A stretch of 12,584 nucleotides of DNA from an uncultured Bacteroidota bacterium (GCA_913056475.1 CAJXMS010000033.1:1-12584), one strand, 5' to 3'; positions 1 through 6,890 are shown, counted from the stretch's first letter. The notes: a model not told the origin generated them from the sequence alone. Translations and numbers: made by a program.

Positions 1-892
1 TAAGGCCGGGTACGGTATTGATCTCGATGAGTACGGGCCCCCGCTGGGGGTGAAGAATAAAGTCTATGCGGACCAGGCCGTGAAGGCCCAGCAGGCGGTA
101 AACTTCCTCACTGATGGCCATGATACGGCGGTAATGATCGGCGCTGATGCGGGCGGGGGTCACTTCTTCGGAAAGGCCACTGTACTTGGATTCGTAGTCG
201 AAGAACTCGTTCTTGGGCACGATGTCGGTCACGGCCAGGGCCCGGGGAGCCCCGCTGTGGTCGGATACGCCGCAGCCGGCCTCCGTGCCCGTTACCATCC
301 CTTCGATGAGGACCCGGTTATCAATAGCCCTGGCGGCCTCTATGGCGGGGAGGAGTTCTGGGGCGGCTTTAACCTTACTGATGCCGATGCTGCTGCCACT
401 CCGGCTGGGTTTTACGAAGCAGGGCAGGCCTACTTTTTCCAGCAGGGCTTCGGGGTTGATGCTCTGGGCATAAGGCAGAAATACCGCCTCCGGGGTGGCT
501 ATGCCGTAGCGCGAGAGAAGCACGTTGCACTCGCCTTTGGAAAAAGTAAGGGCGCTTTCCAGGGGGCCGCTGCCCGTTTGAGGAATGCCCAGCATGTCCA
601 GATAACCGGCCAGCATACCATCTTCGCCGGGGCTGCCGTGGAGGGTGTTAAAAACGGCATCAAAGCGAATATGCTCGCCCTGGAGGGTGAAGCTGAAATC
701 GTCCCGGTTTACCGGCAGGCGCTGCTCGCCGGCCCAAACTTCCCAGCGATCGCGCTGGATAAGCACCCGGAATACCCGGTAGCGTTCTGGATCGAGGTGT
801 TGCTGTACCACCTGGGCAGATTGGAGGGAGACCTCATACTCAGCGGAGAAGCCGCCCATCACGACGGCGATATTGGGGCGTGAAGCGCTCAT
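1..892 (-). CDS. ddl: D-alanine--D-alanine ligase, 3' end beyond window
   Basis: ATP-grasp enzyme that joins two D-alanines in the cytoplasm to make the dipeptide ending the peptidoglycan stem peptide. I translated the minus strand from the ATG at 890-892; 297 codons lie inside the window and about 30-40 C-terminal residues should lie outside it. Visible motifs: MGGFSAEYEVSL (residues 12-23) with the N-terminal catalytic Glu18; HGSPGEDG (85-92); FVKPSRSGSSIGISKV (159-174) with the ATP-binding Lys161 and the glycine/serine loop; the substrate-loop region around KNEFFDYESKYSG (227-239); and the metal-binding end RIDF...IEINTVPGL (275-297) with Asp277, Glu290 and Asn292. The start is well fixed because the first beta strand (NIAVVMGG) begins at residue 7. 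A consensus promoter sits only 5 bp upstream of the ATG. The gene follows the rhodopsin gene on the same strand but is separated from it by a terminator. Confidence 0.96.
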   Translation of the reverse strand, partial: MSASRPNIAVVMGGFSAEYEVSLQSAQVVQQHLDPERYRVFRVLIQRDRWEVWAGEQRLPVNRDDFSFTLQGEHIRFDAVFNTLHGSPGEDGMLAGYLDMLGIPQTGSGPLESALTFSKGECNVLLSRYGIATPEAVFLPYAQSINPEALLEKVGLPCFVKPSRSGSSIGISKVKAAPELLPAIEAARAIDNRVLIEGMVTGTEAGCGVSDHSGAPRALAVTDIVPKNEFFDYESKYSGLSEEVTPARISADHYRRIMAISEEVYRLLGLHGLVRIDFILHPQRGPVLIEINTVPGL

Positions 893-897
893 GGTGG

Positions 898-927
898 CAA
901 AGGTAGCGCTTAGCTGGGGCAACAAAA
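898..927 (-). promoter_or_regulatory. Bacteroidota-type promoter of ddl
   Basis: On the minus strand TTTTG (927-923) is followed after 17 bp by TACCTTTG (905-898), matching the Bacteroidota -33/-7 pattern TTTG / TAnnTTTG. The -7 box ends only 5 bp before the ddl ATG, so the transcript would be leaderless or nearly so. The -33 element lies just behind the T-run of the rhodopsin terminator. Confidence 0.7.
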
Positions 928-964
928 CGAGAAAACCCCGAATCCTGCTAAGCAGAATCCGGGG
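928..964 (-). terminator. Intrinsic terminator of the rhodopsin gene
   Basis: Read on the minus strand, 964-952 and 948-936 form a 13-bp stem (CCCCGGATTCTGC with GCAGGATTCGGGG) around the loop TTA, followed by TTTT at 935-932 and a further T-rich stretch. Two positions are G-U wobbles in minus-strand RNA but A-C/C-A mismatches in plus-strand RNA. The hairpin is therefore fully paired only in the rhodopsin transcript. Confidence 0.8.
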
Positions 965-965
965 C

Positions 966-1009
966 CTCTCATCAACCAACCAACATGAGAGCAACTAAGC
1001 GTTGCTCTC
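966..1009 (-). repeat. Two mutually exclusive inverted repeats in the rhodopsin 3' region
   Basis: One perfect 9-bp inverted repeat pairs 987-995 (GAGAGCAAC) with 1001-1009 (GTTGCTCTC) around a 5-nt loop. A second perfect 7-bp repeat pairs 966-972 (CTCTCAT) with 985-991 (ATGAGAG) around a loop made of three CAAC units. Both use 987-991, so only one can form at a time. They lie between the rhodopsin stop codon and its terminator hairpin. Confidence 0.65.
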
Positions 1010-1023
1010 TCCTTAGCCGCTCT

Positions 1024-1782
1024 TTAGTCTTGTTCTTTACTTACCGCCAGGGTGTAAATGACCAGGCCAAAGCCGATTTTGTTAACGGCGTCACCGATGT
1101 TGTATACCACATCCATGAAGCCGGCGTCTACGCCAAAGTCGAGGCCGAAAAGACCACCAGTAGTTCCCAGGATATAACCCACGGGATAGATGGCCCAGCC
1201 TACCAGTACGAACCAGGCCAGTACATTATTGGCTTTCTTTACGGCACCGCCGGCATTGGCAGCCAGTTTGGCAATCTCACCAGCCCACACCAGATATACG
1301 ATGTAGAAGTAAGCGATACCACTGAGCAGTCCCCAGAACCAGCTGGCAGCTACGTCACCGTACACCGCTTCGCCGACGTATCCGGTTACGAGCATTACCA
1401 CGGAGGCAAAGATCAGTTTCCACATGGTTCCTATCTTACCGCCCGCTTTTTTGGTGATGAGATAAAATTCTACGCACATTAACGGTACCGTAAGGAGCCA
1501 GTCCACGTACCGAAAGAATGTTGGAGAGTCACCATTGGCAACGAAAAAGTCGCGCATGTAATAATAGTGAACCGCAGCAATGAAAGTGATCAGACCACTT
1601 ACAAGAAGAGAAGTGCGCCAACGTTCGCTTACATTGCGCATTTCAAGCCAGAAAAAGGCGGTGGCGCCCATCATGGCCATTGAGCCCACAAAGAAAGTGA
1701 AGGCTACTGCTTGGTTGAGGTTAAACGGTCCACCGAAGATCTCTGCGGCATCCGTTATACTCATCAGTACGTTTAGTAACAT
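1024..1782 (-). CDS. Proteorhodopsin, green-type light-driven proton pump
   Basis: Seven-helix retinal protein of the inner membrane, 252 aa, expected to export protons in light. Helix C carries RYVDWLLTVPLMCVEFYLI (91-109): Asp94, Thr98 and Glu105 correspond to proteorhodopsin D97 (proton acceptor), T101 and E108 (proton donor), the DTE signature of outward proton pumps. Met102 is at the spectral-tuning site (position 105 of the reference), where Leu or Met gives green and Gln gives blue absorption. His72 matches the conserved H75. Helix G carries Asp231 and the retinal Schiff-base Lys235 in GDAVNKIGFGL. No clear cleaved signal peptide; the next Met is residue 7, so the start could be slightly later. 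A TACCTTTG box lies 41 bp upstream. No carotenoid or retinal-synthesis gene is present in the window, so retinal must come from elsewhere in the genome. Base composition is less GC-rich than the neighbours, in keeping with the known horizontal spread of this family. Confidence 0.97.
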   Translation of the reverse strand: MLLNVLMSITDAAEIFGGPFNLNQAVAFTFFVGSMAMMGATAFFWLEMRNVSERWRTSLLVSGLITFIAAVHYYYMRDFFVANGDSPTFFRYVDWLLTVPLMCVEFYLITKKAGGKIGTMWKLIFASVVMLVTGYVGEAVYGDVAASWFWGLLSGIAYFYIVYLVWAGEIAKLAANAGGAVKKANNVLAWFVLVGWAIYPVGYILGTTGGLFGLDFGVDAGFMDVVYNIGDAVNKIGFGLVIYTLAVSKEQD

Positions 1783-1823
1783 AGCATTTGGTTTTTGTTA
1801 AACGTTAAAACGAATTCATTTAA

Positions 1824-1831
1824 CAAAGGTA
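1824..1831 (-). promoter_or_regulatory. Bacteroidota -7 box of the rhodopsin gene
   Basis: TACCTTTG on the minus strand inside an AT-rich stretch, 41 bp before the rhodopsin ATG. I see no convincing TTG-type -33 element at the usual distance. The leader would be about 35-40 nt and AT-rich. Confidence 0.55.
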
Positions 1832-1958
1832 TATAATTAGTGTTCACCGCCCTAAGAAATTTTTTCCGGAGCTGCTTAAGCCTCAGGCGAAAGGGGCGCA
1901 GGAGGGAAAATGTACTTGTCAAGATGACACTTAATTAAAAATTAGCTTACAAACTGTA

Positions 1959-2696
1959 ATGCAGAACAATAGCAGAGGGGTGAAAACGTGGCAGCGCCCG
2001 CTTTTTCAGCAGATCCTGGCGTTTTACGAACAACTGGACCTGGATGACCAGCGGCTCCCCGCCGGTTTTGCCCCGCTTAATCCTTACAAAGAGCAGTCAC
2101 CCGCCCTTTCGTCCTTGTTAAAGGAATTTTACAAAAGGTTCTACAACGACCAAAAGGAAAGATTTTTACTCCTGGGCATCAATCCGGGGCGCCTGGGGGC
2201 CGGGGCCACCGGTATTCCCTTTACGGATAGTCCGGCCTTAAAAACCCACTGTGGCCTGGAACCCCCGGTAGATACCCGGGAAGTTTCCGCCGAATTTGTG
2301 TACCGCTTCATTCAAGCTTACGGAGGCCCGGCGCGCTTTTACCAAAGGTGGTTTATAGGAGCCGTTTGCCCCTTGGGTTTTGTCCGCCAAAACGCCAAAG
2401 GCAACTGGGTAAACGCCAATTATTATGATGACCCAGCCCTGGAAGCCGCCGTGCGGCCTTTTATTTATAGGCAAATGGAAGCGCAACGCGCCCTCTGTGG
2501 CAGGCCACGTAAAGCGGTGGTCTTGGGAAGTGGCAAAAACTACCAATACTTAAAGAAGCACAATCAAGAACAGCGCTGGTTTGAAGAGGTAATCCCCCTG
2601 GAGCATCCCCGTTTTATCATGCAGTACCGCCGTAAGCAATTGGAGGCTTATCTGACGAAGTTTCTAAGCACGGTGCAGGAAGTAGAAAGGGGATAG
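1959..2696 (+). CDS. Uracil-DNA glycosylase superfamily protein, SMUG2-like
   Basis: Probable base-excision-repair glycosylase removing uracil or related damaged bases from DNA, 245 aa. The uracil-glycosylase-type nucleotide-binding loop is LGINPGRLGAGATGIPFTD (72-90), whose Asn75 sits where this superfamily has its catalytic-loop Asn or Asp. Cys137-Pro-Leu-Gly follows in the middle. The C-terminal loop that inserts into the DNA minor groove is EHPRFIMQYRR (215-225), with His216. This combination resembles the SMUG2 group common in Bacteroidota, but the exact subfamily is my recall and the substrate is not shown. It is divergent from the rhodopsin gene across 176 bp in which I find no clear TAnnTTTG box for it. 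A small TGTCA-AGA-TGACA inverted repeat (1917-1929) lies about 30 bp upstream. It ends 3 bp from the stop of the convergent lipoprotein gene. Confidence 0.85.
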   Translation: MQNNSRGVKTWQRPLFQQILAFYEQLDLDDQRLPAGFAPLNPYKEQSPALSSLLKEFYKRFYNDQKERFLLLGINPGRLGAGATGIPFTDSPALKTHCGLEPPVDTREVSAEFVYRFIQAYGGPARFYQRWFIGAVCPLGFVRQNAKGNWVNANYYDDPALEAAVRPFIYRQMEAQRALCGRPRKAVVLGSGKNYQYLKKHNQEQRWFEEVIPLEHPRFIMQYRRKQLEAYLTKFLSTVQEVERG

Positions 2697-2699
2697 GGC

Positions 2700-3119
2700 T
2701 TAAGGGCCCGGCTTGGCGCTGGGCATAAAAATTTTACGGCGCAACTCCGGCGCCGGCAGGCGCAACCAGCCCCGGGCTTTATCCCCCTTCAGGTAAAGAT
2801 CTACCGAATCCTGGAGCGGCTTTACGGGTTGCTCTTGAAAATAAAGCCCCCTGTATTGCCCGCTTTTCCGTCCGGCCTGCAGGGCCAGGGTGGTGTCCCG
2901 CAAGCGGAGGGAGTCGAGCTGAAAGGCGCGCTGACCGGGAGGGAGCTCCAGATATAAATTAAAACTGGCACCGGCCTGAGCCCGCCCCCCTACCTGGAGG
3001 TCATAATAGCTCTCCAGTTGCAATTCTTCCGCGGTAATACCGCTGTTCCGGGCGGTGTGGCAGGCGTCCACCGCCATCATGAGGGGCAAGAGCCCCAACA
3101 AAATACGCATATCTTTCAC
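2700..3119 (-). CDS. Small putative lipoprotein, unrecognised
   Basis: I do not recognise a family. The 139-aa product has a lipoprotein-like N terminus: a short basic start, a hydrophobic stretch (residues 6-17) and VDAC with Cys20. Asp just before Ala-Cys is unusual for a lipobox, so lipidation is uncertain. The mature part has short hydrophobic/polar alternation and a run of Leu-Arg segments suggesting beta structure, compatible with a periplasmic or outer-membrane-anchored beta protein. The first in-frame start is GTG (3117-3119); an ATG three codons later (3108-3110) gives MRILLGLLPLMM and is equally possible. TACCTTTG lies 18 bp upstream of the GTG. The gene converges with the glycosylase gene with a 3-bp gap and no room for a terminator. 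Confidence 0.7.
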   Translation of the reverse strand: MKDMRILLGLLPLMMAVDACHTARNSGITAEELQLESYYDLQVGGRAQAGASFNLYLELPPGQRAFQLDSLRLRDTTLALQAGRKSGQYRGLYFQEQPVKPLQDSVDLYLKGDKARGWLRLPAPELRRKIFMPSAKPGP

Positions 3120-3137
3120 GCTAGGGGGTTAAAACCA

Positions 3138-3145
3138 CAAAGGTA
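3138..3145 (-). promoter_or_regulatory. -7 box of the lipoprotein gene
   Basis: TACCTTTG on the minus strand, 18-27 bp before the two possible start codons. It is divergent from the dinB -7 box at 3200-3207, so the upstream elements of both promoters share about 54 bp. Confidence 0.55.
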
Positions 3146-3199
3146 AGCATCTCCCCGCGCGGCCGCCAGAGGAGGAAACCCTTTACCCGACGGCTAAGC

Positions 3200-3207
3200 T
3201 ACCTTTG
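3200..3207 (+). promoter_or_regulatory. -7 box of dinB
   Basis: TACCTTTG, about 64 bp before the dinB ATG. No clear TTG -33 element is visible; the region upstream (3160-3199) is shared with the divergent promoter. I see no obvious LexA-type palindrome here. Confidence 0.5.
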
Positions 3208-3271
3208 CGAAGCTTACCGGGTAGCCAAAAAAACCGGGGCGCACGCCACGGGTTTAAGAGATACCCCTTTT

Positions 3272-4360
3272 ATGGAGCCCATCCCATCCGCTTACATCCG
3301 CAAAATAATCCACGTAGACATGGACGCTTTCTACGCTTCCGTAGAACAGCGCGACCGGCCGGAACTACGGGGGCGCCCCCTGGCGGTAGGCGGCAGCCGG
3401 GAGCGGGGCGTGGTGGCCGCAGCCAGCTATGAGGCCCGTCCCTACGGGGTTCACTCCGCTTTGCCCTCGGCCATAGCCTACCGCCGTTGCCCGGAGCTGG
3501 TCTTCGTCAAGCCCCGTTTTGACGTTTACCGCCAGGTATCCGAGCAAATCCGCGAAATATTCCTGGACTACACCCCTCTGGTAGAGCCCCTTTCCCTGGA
3601 TGAGGCCTATCTGGACGTTACCGAAAACCGCCAGGGCATACCTACCGCCACCCGCATCGCCCGGCAAATACGCGAACGGATCCGTTTGGAAACGGGTTTA
3701 AACGCCTCTGCCGGCATCAGTATCAATAAGTTTATGGCCAAAATGGCCACCGATATTAATAAGCCCAACGGGCAAAAAACCATCATGCCCGAGGCCGTTT
3801 TGCCCTTTCTGGAAACCTTACCCATCGAAAAATTCTACGGCGTAGGAGAGAAAACCGCCCAAAAAATGCGCGAGTTGGGCATTCATACCGGAGCAGACCT
3901 TAAGCAGTGGAAGCGCAATGAGCTGGTGCGCCAGTTTGGCAAAAGTGGCCGGCATTACTACCTCATTGTGCGCGGCATCCAGCACAGCCGCGTGAAGCCC
4001 GACCGCCTTCGGAAGTCCGTCGGCGCAGAGCGGACCTTTGCCACAGACAAGCCCGATTTACCCGCCTGCCGGGAAGCGCTGCTGCCCATCATCAGCACCT
4101 GGATAGCGCGGATTCAGCAGCACGAGGCCCGTGGCAAAACGGTGACACTCAAAGTAAAATACCACGATTTTGAGGTTCATACCTACAGTCGTTCCTGGGC
4201 CCGTTTTCACAGCCAGCCCGAGGCCCTGCGGGAAGCGGCCCTCGACTTACTGGGGCAGCATCCGCCCCAGAAGCCCGTCCGCCTGCTGGGGGTCACCCTC
4301 TCCAATCTTCAGCAAGAGCCCCTGCTCACGGAGCATGGGCAGCTTACGCTGCGTTTTTGA
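3272..4360 (+). CDS. dinB: DNA polymerase IV (Y-family translesion polymerase)
   Basis: Error-prone polymerase that copies past damaged template bases; 362 aa, close to the usual 350-400. The palm begins with IIHVDMDAFYASVEQRD (12-28): Asp16 binds catalytic metal and Tyr21 is at the steric-gate position that excludes ribonucleotides. The finger motif YEARPYGVHS is at 53-62. The second catalytic site SLDEAYLD (108-115) supplies Asp110 and Glu111. The helix-hairpin-helix region includes FYGVGEKTAQKM and the little-finger domain fills the last third. The protein ends in GQLTLRF, a plausible sliding-clamp binding peptide. The start is fixed by the short lead before the first beta strand. The promoter box is about 64 bp upstream. 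Separated from hemL by 195 bp, so probably transcribed alone. Confidence 0.96.
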   Translation: MEPIPSAYIRKIIHVDMDAFYASVEQRDRPELRGRPLAVGGSRERGVVAAASYEARPYGVHSALPSAIAYRRCPELVFVKPRFDVYRQVSEQIREIFLDYTPLVEPLSLDEAYLDVTENRQGIPTATRIARQIRERIRLETGLNASAGISINKFMAKMATDINKPNGQKTIMPEAVLPFLETLPIEKFYGVGEKTAQKMRELGIHTGADLKQWKRNELVRQFGKSGRHYYLIVRGIQHSRVKPDRLRKSVGAERTFATDKPDLPACREALLPIISTWIARIQQHEARGKTVTLKVKYHDFEVHTYSRSWARFHSQPEALREAALDLLGQHPPQKPVRLLGVTLSNLQQEPLLTEHGQLTLRF

Positions 4361-4428
4361 ACCCCCTCGGCCGGCGCTGGTTTTTAGGCCTGGCGGCCAA
4401 ATGTATTTCCGTCCGCCGGGCACTTTTT

Positions 4429-4448
4429 CTCCGCGCCGGAGGCTTTTT
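4429..4448 (+). terminator. Possible weak terminator after dinB
   Basis: A short stem CTCCG (4429-4433) with CGGAG (4437-4441) around CGC is followed by GCTTTTT. The stem is only 5 bp and lies about 70 bp after the dinB stop, so this is a tentative call. Confidence 0.3.
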
Positions 4449-4455
4449 GCGCGGC

Positions 4456-4487
4456 TTGGGCTGCCCTCGCGCTGGGATTTACCTTTG
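4456..4487 (+). promoter_or_regulatory. Promoter of hemL
   Basis: TTG at 4456-4458 and TACCTTTG at 4480-4487, spaced 21 bp, fit the Bacteroidota -33/-7 pattern. The leader to the hemL ATG is about 65 nt. I see no riboswitch-like structure in it. Confidence 0.55.
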
Positions 4488-4555
4488 TCCGCCCCTGAAG
4501 ACGCTTCCCCCGGGAGTGCCTTTACCATCAGAAATTCTACCCAAAAAGCTGAAAC

Positions 4556-5845
4556 ATGGATATTTCCCGCAGTGAACAACTCTTTCAACAATCTTCCCGC
4601 TACATTCCCGGGGGCGTAAACTCGCCGGCGCGGGCTTTCAAATCGGTAGGCGGTACCCCGCTTTTTATCAAACGGGCGCAGGGCCCCTACCTCTACGATG
4701 AAGATGAGCATCGCTACATCGACTACATCGCTTCCTGGGGGCCCATGATCCGCGGCCATGCCTACGGCCCGGTGATCGAGGCCATTCAAGAAAAAGTGGC
4801 CGATAGTACCTCCTTTGGCGCGCCCACCGAGATCGAGCACCGCCTGGCGGCCCTCATCTGCGATAATATCGACAATATAGACCAGATCCGGATGACCAAC
4901 TCCGGTACCGAAGCCACCATGAGTGCCATCCGGGTGGCGCGGGGCTACACCGGCAAAAACAAGGTGATCAAATTTGCCGGCAATTACCATGGCCACGGCG
5001 ATTCTTTTCTCATAGCGGCGGGCAGTGGCGCCCTTACCCTGGGGCAGCCCAGTAGTCCCGGCGTAACCCCGGGCACCGCCCAGGATACCCTGGTGGCCGG
5101 ATACAACGATCTGGCTTCCGTGGAAAAGCTACTGCAAGCCAACCGCGGTGAGGTCGCGGCGCTTATCGTGGAGCCCGTGGCGGGCAATATGGGCTGCATC
5201 CTGCCCGAAGAAGGCTTTTTGGAAGGCCTGCGCAAGCTCTGTGATGAACATGAAGTGGTGCTGATCTTTGACGAGGTAATGTCTGGCTTCCGCCTGAGCT
5301 TTGGCGGCGCGCAAGCCTTGCTGGGCGTCTATGCTGATCTGGTTACCTACGGCAAGGTCATAGGCGCCGGCTTGCCCGTAGGGGCTTACGGTGGCAAGCG
5401 GGCCATCATGGAGCACGTAGCTCCCTTAGGGCCGGTCTATCAGGCGGGTACCCTTTCCGGCAATCCCATTGCCATGACAGCGGGCTACACCCTGCTTAAA
5501 TCGCTCTTCGATGAGCCGGCGGTATACCAGCGGCTGGCCCGCAAAACGGAAAAGCTGGAGCAATCCATCCGGCCCCTGCTGGAAAAAGCGGGGCTGCCCC
5601 ATCAAATCAACCGCCTGGGCTCCATGATCAGCCTCCACTTTACCGAGCAGCCGGTGCGCGATTTTGAAAGTGCGGCAGCCGGAAACAACGATACCTTTAA
5701 GCGCTTTTTCCACCTCATGCTCGAGGAAGGAGTGTACCTGCCCCCCAGCCCCTTCGAAAGCTGGTTCCTCAACGACGCGCTCTCTGAGACCGATCTGGAC
5801 ACCACCGTGGCGGCCATTGGCACAAGTCTCAACCGCTTAAGCTAA
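4556..5845 (+). CDS. hemL: Glutamate-1-semialdehyde 2,1-aminomutase
   Basis: PLP enzyme converting glutamate-1-semialdehyde to 5-aminolevulinate, the last step of the C5 route into heme; cytoplasmic, 429 aa, full length. Visible motifs: the N-terminal SRYIPGGVNSPARAF (14-28), typical of HemL; NSGTEATMSAIRVARG (115-130), the phosphate-binding region of PLP; NYHGHGDSFL (143-152); FDEVMSGFR (238-246) with the PLP-pyridine-binding Asp239; and TYGKVIGAGLPVGAYGG (264-280) with Lys267, which forms the internal aldimine. GTLSGNP (298-304) is the second phosphate-binding segment. The glutamyl-tRNA reductase partner is not in the window. HemB, the next enzyme, is encoded convergently about 1.7 kb downstream. 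Confidence 0.97.
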   Translation: MDISRSEQLFQQSSRYIPGGVNSPARAFKSVGGTPLFIKRAQGPYLYDEDEHRYIDYIASWGPMIRGHAYGPVIEAIQEKVADSTSFGAPTEIEHRLAALICDNIDNIDQIRMTNSGTEATMSAIRVARGYTGKNKVIKFAGNYHGHGDSFLIAAGSGALTLGQPSSPGVTPGTAQDTLVAGYNDLASVEKLLQANRGEVAALIVEPVAGNMGCILPEEGFLEGLRKLCDEHEVVLIFDEVMSGFRLSFGGAQALLGVYADLVTYGKVIGAGLPVGAYGGKRAIMEHVAPLGPVYQAGTLSGNPIAMTAGYTLLKSLFDEPAVYQRLARKTEKLEQSIRPLLEKAGLPHQINRLGSMISLHFTEQPVRDFESAAAGNNDTFKRFFHLMLEEGVYLPPSPFESWFLNDALSETDLDTTVAAIGTSLNRLS

Positions 5846-5897
5846 AGCCTCTTTTTTTTATCCTTCCGGCGCAGCCCGGGCCCCAGCGCAAAAGCTG

Positions 5898-5905
5898 TAT
5901 TTTTG
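5898..5905 (+). promoter_or_regulatory. Possible -7 box of the DUF4197 gene
   Basis: TATTTTTG fits TAnnTTTG and lies 48 bp before the ATG. No -33 TTG is visible upstream, so confidence is limited. Confidence 0.45.
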
Positions 5906-5953
5906 AGGGGTTAAACGGAATACTACGGAAGTAACCAATAAACAATAAGTAGG

Positions 5954-6802
5954 ATGATGAGAATGCACATTTGGGCGGTAGCCCTCCTTCTCCTCCTGAC
6001 GGCGCCCGCCTGCACAGAAGAGCAGCTAAACGACCTGAGTGGAGGCAATAATCTGAGCGATAGCGAAATAGCCGATGGGCTGCGCGCCGCCCTGCGGGTA
6101 GGAACCGATACCAGTACCGCTACCCTGAGCCGGGAAGGGGGCTATCTGGACGATCCGGTGGTGCGGATCCTCCTGCCCAAAGGGCTCCGGGACAATATCG
6201 ACTCCCTGCGCGCCAGTACCTTCAACCTGGGTTTTGTCACGGTAACCGGTGAGCAAATTTACAGCGGCACTACGGTTTTGGGCGTGCAGATAAACGGCCT
6301 AAAAGCGCAAGAAGACGCCCTGGTGGCCGGGCTCAACCACGCCGCTGAAGCGGCCGCCGGAAAGGCGGGGCCCATTTTCAAAACGGCTATTTCCGGTATC
6401 ACCATTCAGGATGCGCGCGATATTCTTTTTGGCGGTGTAGATACCGCGGCTACGGCTTATTTGCGGCGCAATACTGCCAGCGGTCTGTACGACCTCTACG
6501 AACCGAAGGTGGATACGGCGCTCCAGCAGGTAAGGGTGGGCAATACCAGTGTGGTGCAGAGCTATCAAAACTTTGTAGCGGACTATAACGCCCTTCTCAA
6601 TAGGGGCATTCCCGGTTTTGGTACCATCGGGAGCCTGGCGGGGCTCCAGCCCGTGGCGGTAACCGACCTCAGTGCCTACGGTACTCAGCGCGGCCTGGAC
6701 GGCCTTTTTATCAAAGTAGCCGAAGAGGAAAAAGAGATCCGCGAAAATCCCCTGGACCGGGTTACCGACCTTCTATCCCGGGTTTTTGGGCAGCTTGATT
6801 AG
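5954..6802 (+). CDS. DUF4197 family lipoprotein
   Basis: Uncharacterised envelope lipoprotein, 282 aa. A basic start and hydrophobic stretch (residues 5-16) are followed by TAPAC with Cys20, a lipoprotein signal. The rest fits DUF4197: GLRAALRVGTDTSTATLS (42-59), VRILLPKGLRD (70-80), then NHAAEAAAGKAGPIFKTAI (128-146), DARDILFGGVDTAATAYLRR (153-172), and the typical ending LFIKVAEEEKEIRENP...DLLSRVFG (251-279). Between the ILLP segment and the NHAAEAAA helix there is an extra stretch of roughly 20 residues (about 90-115), which I do not remember from other members. No function is established for the family that I know of. Alternative ATGs at 5957 and 5963 would shorten the signal peptide slightly. 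Transcribed separately from hemL judging by the promoter-like box upstream. Confidence 0.88.
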   Translation: MMRMHIWAVALLLLLTAPACTEEQLNDLSGGNNLSDSEIADGLRAALRVGTDTSTATLSREGGYLDDPVVRILLPKGLRDNIDSLRASTFNLGFVTVTGEQIYSGTTVLGVQINGLKAQEDALVAGLNHAAEAAAGKAGPIFKTAISGITIQDARDILFGGVDTAATAYLRRNTASGLYDLYEPKVDTALQQVRVGNTSVVQSYQNFVADYNALLNRGIPGFGTIGSLAGLQPVAVTDLSAYGTQRGLDGLFIKVAEEEKEIRENPLDRVTDLLSRVFGQLD

Positions 6803-6890
6803 CCGGCCCTGCGGGCGTTTGGCCTGCCGGAAAGCCGGGCTTACGCTTAGCTTCTACGGCTTGCTCTTAGGCAAATCTTAACTTCTACTA

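Noticed and set aside
50..883. Long plus-strand open frame of 277 codons
   Set aside because: It lies entirely opposite ddl, whose minus-strand translation carries all ligase motifs; a GC-rich shadow frame.
973..984. Three tandem CAAC units as a microsatellite or G-quadruplex on the other strand
   Set aside because: Only two GG pairs are present, too few for a quadruplex, and 12 bp is too short to call a repeat array; treated as the hairpin loop.
6803..6849. GC-rich inverted repeats after the DUF4197 gene
   Set aside because: Short CCGGC/GCCGG pairing without a following T-run; not a convincing terminator.
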